This document shows, piece after piece, positions 20,008 through 29,361 of a stretch of 30,734 nucleotides of DNA. Source of the DNA: Haplosporangium gracile (taxonomy: Eukaryota > Mortierellomycota > Mortierellomycetes > Mortierellales > Mortierellaceae); NCBI GenBank assembly GCA_015499985.1, contig JAAAUF010000497.1, positions 1 to 30,734 of the forward strand, given 5' to 3'. The notes below the pieces were generated by a model. That model saw only the letters and a program-made list of their open reading frames with translations, had not been told where the DNA came from and ran no database searches. Positions within the stretch are counted from its first letter, which is position 1, and each line of letters starts with the position of its first letter. The translations under genes were made by a program, and so were the position numbers.

Positions 20008-20668
20008 TGGAGTGTATACGTAGACTGGACGCTTAGTCGGGGAGTTGTATTTGTGTGTAAAGTAAAGAGAGGAAGAGGAAGAGGAAGAGGGAGAGAAAGA
20101 GAGAGATAGGTGAGGGAGGAGTGAGAGGAGAAAAGAGGAGAAAGGAAAAGATACAACAAAAAAACAACATATAATAAATGACAGGGACCTCTTTCAGGGA
20201 CAGAAGGGGCAGAGGGACAGACAGAGAAGCTGATTAAAAAAAAAGGGACAGATGCACCCGAACGCTGATTGGCTCGAGACGGGTGTTCAACGGCCGAACC
20301 CGCCTGGAACGTGGAGTTTGTTGGTTCACGAAGACGAATCAGCATCTGTCAAATTGAAAAAAGTCATCGCCCATGGTAACTCCGCTTCAAGGTGTTGGAC
20401 ACAAGGGAAAGGGTAGACTGCAGCGGAAGAAGATTCAATCGTCCATCGTCAATTGTCAATTAGAGAACAACAGGAGAGAGGGCCATGTCTGACTACCGTT
20501 GGGGAGTGAGAATGGGACCTGATATATTTTTTTTTCTTCAGTTACTTGTGCCTCAGGTGCACACAGGACCGATAATCTTCTTTTGTTATCTTTTCCTTTC
20601 ATTTTTTTTTCTTTCCTTCGTTCCTCTCTCTCATCCTCACATGCTCTTACAGGCAAAACCAGCCCGCA
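20008..20668. promoter_or_regulatory. Divergent promoter region between GT10 copies 2 and 3
   Basis: This 661-bp head-to-head spacer contains the CCAAT-type 12-mer at 20263-20274, an A/G-rich stretch on the copy 2 side (about 20070-20160), a small tandem repeat TCGTCAATTGTCAATTAG-like (about 20445-20462) and a pyrimidine-rich leader (about 20580-20635) on the copy 3 side. It must hold the start sites of both genes. Confidence 0.6.
20263..20274 (-). promoter_or_regulatory. CCAAT-box 12-mer upstream of GT10 copy 2
   Basis: Minus-strand AGCCAATCAGCG, identical to the site upstream of GT10 copy 1 and at a similar distance from the start codon. In this divergent region it could also act on copy 3, about 395 bp away. 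Confidence 0.5.
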
Positions 20669-22144
20669 ATGTGCGACAAACTGAGCTTCTCCAAGCGGCG
20701 GGTCATCGCCTACTTTGCCCTAGTTATCCTCGCTGTCCTCATGACCCTCCAGCTCTACGCTTCTCATCTCCACAAGACCTCCGTCTCCATACCATTCCAG
20801 CAAGATGACCTCCCCTCGACGAAACCAGATGAGCTCTTGCCGGCAACACAAGACGAACCCTCGCCCCCACCACAAGAACAAGCACCAACAACGGAAACAA
20901 CCCCAGTACAGGAACCAGACAAAGCTCACTCACCTTTCAGCACCCTCAAAGATCTCGAGAGCTTCTGCAGCAGTTACCCGGCTCCTCGGCACCCTCGTGG
21001 TATTTTTGTCTCTGATAGGACAAAGGATGATGGACCGTTGAAGATCTTCTTCTGGAAGCAGATCTCATGGGGCAACATCTACCACCTCGACTGGAAGAAG
21101 GAGACAAAGACTTTGTGCCCGATTCCCACAGAACTCCAGCCTTTCTTTGATCACTTCAAGATCGTGCAAGCAAAGGACGCCAACCTCAACTGGCCAACAG
21201 GATTCGCACCTTGCTGGTTTTGGAATACTCTCAAGGATCCTATGCTGGGCAGCGCTATCGGTACCTGTAAAACGCCGACCAACGGAGATCTCGACTATTT
21301 TGTCACCGCCAACTATACTGACTTTGTTAGTGCCGACATTGTCCTTGTCGCCTACCCTTACTTCATGGAGAACGCGAGGGCGCCCTACTTTGAGAGCCAA
21401 TTGCTGCCTCCAAGGATCGCCCATCAAAAGTGGGTCCTTCACTTCTTCGATGAGTCGATCGGCTACTACCCCCATGTCGCCCTCCAGACCTTTATCCAGC
21501 AGTTCGACCTCACCATGGGATCCCCACCACAGCTGATGGATATCCCTCACCCAACCTACCCTATCTCCCACGAAAAGGCCCTCGAATACGTCAATGTGAA
21601 GGTGACATACCCCTTCGGCAAGACGCCCGAGAACTATATCGCTTTTGTGGTATCCAACTGCGAGGCCAAGAACGACCGTCTGGTGTTGATCGATAAGCTG
21701 ATCGCGGATGCAGGAGGACACTCTTACGGACGGTGCAGCCACAACATCGACATGCCTGAGGAGCTTCAAAAACGGGAGATGGAGCAATGGGAGTACAAGA
21801 AGCAAAAAGTCCTTGCTGATTACCCCTTTGGACTCGCTGCCGAGAACTCCAACTGTCTGGGCTATGTCACTGAGAAGTTCTACGACGTCTTGGCATCCGG
21901 AGCCATCCCCGTCTACATGGGCGCTCCCGACATTGCCGACTTTGTCCCCGAGGGCTCCTATATTAACGCCAAGGACTTTGCGACGTACGACGATCTGATC
22001 CATCATATGAAGACAGTCGACCGGGCACCCTTTTACAAGTGGAAGGAGGTTGTCAAGAAGGACATCACCAAGTTCTGCAAATCCTGCTTTGCTGCACCAG
22101 TGACCCTTCCTTGCTCCATTGCGGAAAACGTCCACTTTGTTTAG
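20669..22144 (+). CDS. GT10 family fucosyltransferase (copy 3)
   Basis: A single-exon gene of 491 aa. The signal anchor is at about residues 12-31. A longer stem (about 45-90), rich in Pro, Thr, Gln and Glu, holds the catalytic domain further from the membrane than in copies 1 and 2. GT10 signatures are complete: GPLKIFFWK (122-130), VVSNCEAKNDR (327-337), YPFGLAAENSNCLGYV (385-400) with TEK, SGAIPVYMG (410-418) and DFVPEGSYI. The C-terminal Cys pair FCKSC is shared with the other copies. The N-terminus differs from the MGLTISR start of copies 1 and 2, so copy 3 is the older or more diverged paralogue at that end. Expected reaction: GDP-fucose to a glycan acceptor in the Golgi. Confidence 0.9.
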   Translation: MCDKLSFSKRRVIAYFALVILAVLMTLQLYASHLHKTSVSIPFQQDDLPSTKPDELLPATQDEPSPPPQEQAPTTETTPVQEPDKAHSPFSTLKDLESFCSSYPAPRHPRGIFVSDRTKDDGPLKIFFWKQISWGNIYHLDWKKETKTLCPIPTELQPFFDHFKIVQAKDANLNWPTGFAPCWFWNTLKDPMLGSAIGTCKTPTNGDLDYFVTANYTDFVSADIVLVAYPYFMENARAPYFESQLLPPRIAHQKWVLHFFDESIGYYPHVALQTFIQQFDLTMGSPPQLMDIPHPTYPISHEKALEYVNVKVTYPFGKTPENYIAFVVSNCEAKNDRLVLIDKLIADAGGHSYGRCSHNIDMPEELQKREMEQWEYKKQKVLADYPFGLAAENSNCLGYVTEKFYDVLASGAIPVYMGAPDIADFVPEGSYINAKDFATYDDLIHHMKTVDRAPFYKWKEVVKKDITKFCKSCFAAPVTLPCSIAENVHFV

Positions 22145-22386
22145 ACTCGTTCACTTCAGATTACTCATTGTTTTGTAATAATATCATCTCTTTTTAAAAA
22201 TTACACTCGTGCCTGTGCCTTAGTTGAGATAAAAGAAAACATTGTCTTTATCCTCACTTGCCACAAAAAAAACCCCGCTTTCCCGTCACACACCACAATT
22301 TTGCGGTGTTTTCTGTAAGTTTGCCTCGAATAAAACGAGAGCCGTCATTGCATTAGGTTATTAGCAGGGAGGGAATGCGTATGGCA

Positions 22387-23094
22387 TTATGAGTAAATAG
22401 GCTTGTTGCAATATCCAGGGTTCTTGACACACCGCCTGGATTGCAAAGGTTCGGCAGGGATCTTTTCGGATTTCATTTTGAACCGGTGTTCATGAGTCCT
22501 GTTTACTGCGGCAGTATTCCGGAGAGAGTTGATCCGTTGGTCTAGTCCATCCCAAAGCCTTGTCGTACTGTCCTCCGAGTTACCGCTCCACAGCACCTTG
22601 GTTAAAAAATGAAAAGCGATGTTAGTCGAATGAAAACGTGATATATAGCCAGAAAAAGCCGAAAATTGGTCTTTTTTTACCTCGGCAGCGGCAGAAGCGC
22701 GTGGACAAAACTTGGCATTGACATTCGTCTCACCAATCTGCTCGCCCCACAAGAGCACCTCCCCACCCAAAACCAACTTGGCTTCCTCTGGCGTGAGCCC
22801 CTTGACAGGGTTGAACAAGAAGATCCTTTGCCAGTGCGCATAAGCGCACCAAGAGTTGTCCTGTGTCTGGTTGCCGATCCGCCCACCAAATCCACATTCC
22901 AGGTACCAGTGACTCACAGGGCCAGTGATGACATGGAATCCCTGCGAGGTCGCGGTCTTGATGTTGCTTTCGGCCGTCCAGAGCTGAATTATAGTATTCT
23001 TGTGCTTGGCGTTGGAGGAGAGGCTGTGGAGTAATAGGGATTCTTCCCAGACGATACAAAGGGTGAGTGCACTCAAAAGTGAGCTGTTGTGCAC
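22387..23094 (-). pseudogene. GH20 beta-N-acetylhexosaminidase, 5'-truncated C-terminal fragment
   Basis: The frame (235 codons, stop at 22387) matches the C-terminal third of fungal GH20 hexosaminidases: IVWEESLL, WYLECGFGGRIGN, NSWCAYAHWQRIF, LTPEEAKLVLGGEVLLWGEQ and PRASAAAE, then VLWSGN and a Cys-rich end RRCVKNPGYC. An intron at 22597-22680 (84 bp, GT-AG) separates AAAE from VLWSGN; its length is a multiple of three and it has no stop, so it reads through. The catalytic Asp-Glu pair and the whole N-terminal part are missing, because DNA polymerase alpha ends only 107 bp upstream. The remaining Trp-Gly-Glu is a substrate-pocket motif. It cannot hydrolyse glycans alone, though the open frame is surprisingly clean. 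Confidence 0.75.
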
Positions 23095-23200
23095 ATGCGC
23101 TCTTCTTTATCATTTTTCTTTCTTTGGCTGTCGTTCTGTTGATCATTACCGAGATTACTATTTTTTTAATGCAGGTGTGTGTACTATACTGTGAGACATT

Positions 23201-26200
23201 TTAGGCGGCAATCTTGACAAAGCTAAAGAGCTGCGAGAGGTCGACATAGCGCCGCGCGTTCTTGTCAATGTACTTGTCCACGGTCGCCTTGAGAGCCCGA
23301 ACAAGTTCCCTGTTCTGCTCAATCTGCACCCTCACAGCGCCATTCTTTTTAAAGTCAACCTTCTCCAGCGCCTTGTTGATATCAAATAAGTGGCTGAAGA
23401 ACGACAACTGCGTGTACAGACCACTGTCCGAATACTATCAAAAGAGAAAAATATCAACAGAAAATTATCAGTAACGTGACGCATATTTAGTAAGCACATT
23501 GAATATTACTCGCGAAGAAAAAAATGACCCCAGGAACAATGCCTTACCTCTCGGTGCATGTTACCTCCGCATCCTTCAACAAGACATCTCCGGCCCACAA
23601 CGCCGACCATTCTCGTTCTATTACGGCATCCTTGGTCGTCGCAAACAACCCAGCCTTGGTAGTATTTTTGAATGCTCTTGCGGATCGCATTGGTCAACTG
23701 TATGCTGGCAGAAGCAGGCTGAGCAATAGCTTTGCAGGAAGGACACTGGAGGCCAAAGTAGTTCGCGCCATCCTATTTCCCATACCAGAGACAAAAAGAA
23801 GCGTTAGCAAATAGTAAGTCTCCAAGGTTACACACGATAAAAAGTCTCGCGGCATGCCATTCAGATAAACCCGTGTCATTACCTTCTCCGCCATGAGGGA
23901 GATACAGGTAAAAGTCGAGAGACAGCCCCTGCAACGCAGCTCAAGAGGTTCTGCATCCTTGTATCGCTCCGCATCCGAGAGCTGAGAACCAAGAGTCTGT
24001 AATTCTTGATCCTGAGTGTCAGAACGGACAACTGACCTGAACTTGGACGTATCCAAACCAAGGCAGTCGGCCAATCTGGTGGCGTCCGTGCCCTCGATAG
24101 GACCGCACAATCTGTCAAGGGGAGGATGGACCTGTTGGTTTAGATAATACTCGTAGTCTAAAGTCCATGAAAAACAAACCGCGTATTGGTCAGTTGTCAA
24201 TGTGAAATTGGAAAGAATCGTGAGGGCTGAATGGCAAGGCGCTTGATTCACTTACCAATGGTGAGACCGGAGCCAGCAACCATCACTTCGTCGGGATGAT
24301 ATGCGCGGTCGGCGTACCCTCCTTTTGACATGGGTGCGTCGCCATGAACACAAATCACATAAGGAACGGTATCACCAGCCCTCACGCTAATTCCTTTACG
24401 CTTGAGACGAAGGGCGACCTGTACGTGAGGCTGGGACTTGCCATCAGCATAGTCTTCGGGTGCCTTCGTTAAACCCTATTGGCGTTCAGGTGATGGATAA
24501 CAGACGCATTAGACAAATGTTGATTGAGCAAATCTCCTACACAGATCCAGCACACATATGTAGTTACCTTGTTGACCACAAACTTGTCCATGGGAATGAG
24601 TCCTTTGCGGGTCTCCTCGCCAACTGTGCGGAGGTAGTTGTGAATGTTCTCAACTACGTGCTCACGATCTTGGTTGTCGCTAGAGAGGATCTGCGTCAAG
24701 ACGTAGCTAGATGGACAAACGATGTCTCAAGGTTAGCGACTAGGCCAAAAGGGAGTTAATGCACACTTGCAAGGGGATACATCAGAACCTAAACTTACTT
24801 TGAAACGTCCTGGCTCAGGCCACACCAATCGCGACGGACCATATCAAGACCCTTCGTCTCAACAACGGTCTCGTACTTCCCATTTTTCTCAACCATCATC
24901 AGCGCAGCATATTTCTTTTTCTTCAGAAGCAGCATCCGTTGGTACATGCCGTCCATCTCAATCTCCAGCAGCTTGTATCGCGCGTTGACAATCCTTTTCA
25001 AGTTTTCAGCAATGGGCTTAACCTCCTCCATCTTAGTCGTGTTGGTGTTAATCATGATCGAATCCGTGTCTCCGTAAATGACCTATAGTAAAAAAAGGTG
25101 CCAAGTTGTCAAATTCATGCTTATGCTCAACGTGATAGCATGTTTTATTATTACGAGAACACACATAATACTTACATCGAGTCCGCTCTCTGTAGCCAGG
25201 TCGACCGTGTTTTGCAAAATCTCACGTCCTCTTGAGGTAATAAGCATGGCGAGCTGCTTGGCATAGAATCGAGAATAGGCAGCACCCAAACAACCATACA
25301 TAGAGTTGGCAGTCAGCTTGAGACCCTTCTGACGAATGTCGTACTGTGAACAATAGAAGGCATGTGAGTTCCAGGTTAGCTGCTGCGTATACCATGGCAG
25401 TTGGCGATAAAGGGATAAAGTATTAGCAATAATCCAATTACGTACCTCCTCGTACTTGGCGCCAGAGGAGGATTTCATTAGTTTTTTGACCTCTCGTCTA
25501 CGGTCGACGAGGTTGGCCAGAAGCTTTGGGAGAATTCCTTGTGGAAGCCCTTCCTCAGGATACTCTGGAAGTGTGTCATCATCCTAAAAAAGTGAGCAAG
25601 AAGCTTTTAATGTGAGAGACTGTAGTATACTTTTACCACCAATTTAAAACAGCTGCCCTTGTGGTTACCTTTTCTCTGTCATGCTTGACTGTTGTGAAGC
25701 AAATATTGTACTCTTGAATGATCGACGGGTACAAACTGTTAAAGTCCAGAAGAAGAACATACTGATCATAGAAACCTTTCTTAGGTTCCAAGACCAGACC
25801 TCCCGAGTACTGGGGCTTGCGCTTTGATCCCTTCTTGGGCGCTGCTGCCTCATCTGCATCATCGGCGTCAATGTTGATGATGGATGTCTCCTTGTCCTTG
25901 TAGAAAGACTTGTCGGGGCAAATATATTTGTTCCGGTGGAATTCGTGCAACAGCAGGTACTCGTTTCGGACCGCACGACCGGCAGTCAGTGTAATGGACC
26001 AAAGATTGCCGGAGAGGGTTGTGAGCTGCCTGGAGAGAGGCAAGAGCTGGAGGTTGAACATGAGTTCGGCACAGAGGTAGGTGTCAAAGTCAGAGTGACG
26101 TAGCATGCGCTCGAGATCGTCGGCACTGTTGAAGTATTGGGGCACTCGCTCGTATTCGATATCCTCACGGTTGACGCCCAGTTGCATTGCCACAAGGTTG

Positions 26201-29200
26201 GTGAGTCCGTAACTCTTGGCGCGAACATGCTCTTTGGCTCCAAGGTACGTGTCGCACATGAGTCTCCCTGAAACGATATTCTTTTCCTGTGCTGTAGTAT
26301 CACCCATGCCTCCTGCTCCTGTTTGAAGTTTTGGCCAGCTAAAAATCGCGAAATAAAAGTTCAGTATTGGTTAGATTCAAACTCACGCAGAAGGGTGAGC
26401 TTTTGAGCGGGGCTGGAGGGTATAACTTACATTGTGCGACGAAGTCGTCCAACACGAGACCAGTGGTCAGCTTTGGTGTGCTTCATACGATGAAGCAATA
26501 CGTCGAGATCGAAGCCGACAAAGTTGTGCCCAACAATCACGTCCGGGTCGGTCCTGAAAATATTGGCCAGCAACAGATTGAGAAGCGTACGCTCCGAGGG
26601 CTGCTTGAGGATCTTGGCCTTGCTTCTTTCCACAACCCGATCAAAGCCTACAGGGAAGGGGCTGGTCGCGAGGGGACGGATATAGGTCTGCTTGGAAACA
26701 TTTCTCCTGTTGCTCTCAACCGGGTCATCCAGGCGAACTATTTATGTTACAGAGAAGTAAAATACTTGTATAATTAGCTGATTGTTGACGCGGATAAAAA
26801 GCCGAGACTTCGAAACTTTATGCTCATACCTTCATGGTAAACGGAGGTGCTGACAGAGACGATCTCATTTGCCTTGTCCTTGGGGTTAATGACGGTCCTC
26901 AAGCTCAACGACATCACAACAAGCGGTGGTGGCGGTAAGTCGGATGATTCATTCATGGGTTTGATATCCTTTTCGTTGTCCACGATAAACTCGGCCTTGC
27001 ACCACGAAACCTAATCGCGTGTTGTTGCAAGCTATCGCATAAGAACAGATTGCACCAGGTCGTATTCGCTGCTAAAAGAGAAAGCAAAACTCAAACAAAG
27101 TGAGAAAGAAACTACTGGGGTTACCTTGGTGTTGTTCGTCCTTGTCTGGTTGATCTCCAGCCAGCATGGTCCCATCAAGTTGCGCTTGATGATAAAGTGC
27201 TCTAGAGCACTGGTGTTGGCTCCGAAGACATGACTGAAAGTTTCACCTTTAATATCGGCAGGTAAACTTGGAACTATTGAGTAAAAGAGTGATTTTTTTG
27301 AGTCTCAGGTGCTGCACATCAAGCAGAGGTGAAGACACATGGATAACAATGCATCACGAATATAAGACTGTGATAACTTACGAGAGTACTTGTATACCAC
27401 TTTAAGATACTCGGCTGATGATGGAATTCCAGGGAGTTCAAAGGCATACTTTCTCTCAACAGGCTTTGACAGCCAAGATGTGATCTTGTGCGCCTGGCGG
27501 ATGCTGTCGAACTCTGTATAAACATCAGCCATATCAACCTCAATGTTCGTCTCCTTGCCTTCCGAGTCGACACGGTGAGAGCGTGGAAGAACAAAAATAT
27601 TGCGTTCCATGTTATGAACTGCGACACAACAGCTTACATACGTGTTGGTTGACTTTTGAAGAACCTAGATAGTATAGATTGACGAATGCAATATGTTAGC
27701 ATAGGTTCTATCCTAGAGTAGGTGCAATTGCAACAGATGATCTTATAGTCTTGGTTTTCCTACCTTGCCGAACAAGTAGACGACTCCTCGGACTTCACAT
27801 GCATCGATCCAGTACATCCGCAGTGTGCCGTCTTCCTCCTTTATGTTGGACTCTTGAACATCCATGGCCGTGTCGGGTTCTACCTTGGTCTCGGAGGTAG
27901 ATTGGTTGAGGTTGCTGTCGACGGTCATCCAGTTCTGTCGATTGTCCTTTTCCGGTTGCTTCACAACTGTTGCCTTCTCCCTTTTGCTAGAATCGTTCAC
28001 GAGAGTCATGGGGACCTTGGAACCTTTGATGTTGATCTCCTTCACAGCTGGCGGTGAGTAATCGTCCTCGTCAACCTGAAAGGGGTTATTGTCCTCGGGC
28101 TCAGTCTTGATTATTGGGTCGATTTCCTTTTTGACTCCTGCTTCCGCCCAAGAAGAGTCACCGATATCATAGCTGTCGTCAAAGTCATCGTAATTTGTCT
28201 CCTGAACCTTCGAAGCCTGGTTTCGTGAGGGCTCATCCACCTCCTCATCCTTGATCTTCAGAGGTCCTAACTTGGAGATCAGAGCGCGCTACAGGTGCGA
28301 CATCAGTCGCAGAATGAAAAAGCGTTAACTAAGTGTTGCAAGGCGAGCGAAGCAATGCTTTTGAATCGCAAATAGTCTGCTTTACCGTCGGTGTTTGGAC
28401 AGCAACTCTGTTGCTGGGCTTTACCACCTTCTTTGTTGGGGTGGTTTTAATGCCGTTATCCATATCCTGAAGAAGTGCCGCCATGAAATCGTCGTCATCT
28501 GTGGTCTTTTTCGACTAGAAAATCAAATATAATAGCAGTGTAACCGCGTTAGGTAATGGAATGGATAGCAGATTATGTATCTAAATACAGTTGGGCGAGT
28601 TGTTGAATTGAGGTCGTACCACTACTGGCTTGTTGAGTCTGGGCTGGGTTCCCGCTTTCATGAATGCATCTCTGATATTTTCCTTGGCTTTGGGTTTTGG
28701 GGCGTCCTTTGCAGCTGCAGACCCCTTTCCGTTCTTTTTCGAACCTATTGGAGCACGACAGAGGGGAGTTAGCATACTGCAAGTCTACTTCTGGCCAGTA
28801 TAAAAAAAAATGGAACTTGTAGGATTTAGGTATACCTTTACTAGTTCGTTCTTCTGGATATTCATCCGAATAGTACACCCTGTCTTCTTCATCGTCGTCG
28901 ATGGTGTATCCACTGCCATCATCATCCTCCACAAAATCGTTGTGATCCAGTCGCAGTCTTTTGCTCACGCCGTCATCCACCTCGTCATAGAGTACTTTAG
29001 CCTCCTCAGCCTGTGTATTGAGGATATCATGGTAATTTGTTAGTTGAGCTGTGCAAAGAAAGGCAAAGAGACATAAGCAACCGTTATGAATGAGGAGATG
29101 AATGTAAGTGTTTGTACCTCATATTGATGGATGCGAGAGATTCCGGAATCTCTCGCAGCCCTTGCGGCTCTGAACTGTGCGATGGGTGAGCTGACAGACT

Positions 29201-29234
29201 TGTCCGCTGCCTTGCGCTTTATCCTGCTACTCAT
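23201..29234 (-). CDS. POL1: DNA polymerase alpha catalytic subunit
   Basis: Eighteen exons (minus strand, high to low): 29118-29234, 28836-29010, 28620-28744, 28386-28514, 27764-28288, 27382-27664, 27125-27273, 26830-27010, 26431-26737, 25669-26338, 25446-25583, 25176-25343, 24799-25082, 24568-24706, 24256-24475, 23883-24157, 23548-23772, 23201-23434. All 17 introns are GT-AG, 85-114 bp; the joined frame encodes 1447 aa, normal for the family. It extends RNA-DNA primers with primase at replication origins and Okazaki fragments. Seen: acidic N-terminus; [22 protein letters not shown] (625-633) in the inactive exonuclease region; motif A DFNSLYPS (862-869); motif B around KLTANSMYG (942-950); motif C YGDTDS (992-997); KKKKYAA. 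Zinc motifs: CysA C1279, C1282, C1305, C1308; CysB C1339, C1344, C1358, C1363 (Fe-S or zinc site binding the B subunit). The gene is complete. Confidence 0.96.
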
Positions 29235-29312
29235 ATGTGGTTATGTGTATGTGTGAACGGGATGATGAAAAAAGGAAAGAATGAAAGAACAGGCGTTTAG
29301 TCAGTGAGGTGC

Positions 29313-29320
29313 AAACGCGC
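29313..29320. promoter_or_regulatory. MBF/E2F-like element upstream of POL1
   Basis: AAACGCGC lies about 80 bp upstream of the POL1 start codon and resembles MCB/E2F-type sites that drive G1/S expression of replication genes in fungi. Confidence 0.35.
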
Positions 29321-29353
29321 TCAGGAACGAAAAACCGACATAAACAAACACAA

Positions 29354-29361
29354 TCGCGCGT
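29354..29361. promoter_or_regulatory. Second GCGC-type element upstream of POL1
   Basis: TCGCGCGT lies about 120 bp upstream of the POL1 start. With the site at 29313 it forms a pair of MBF/E2F-like sequences in an otherwise AT-rich promoter. Confidence 0.35.

Noticed and set aside
21065..22135. Minus-strand frame of 356 codons opposite GT10 copy 3
   Set aside because: It is the antisense shadow of a GC-rich coding sequence with clear GT10 motifs on the plus strand.
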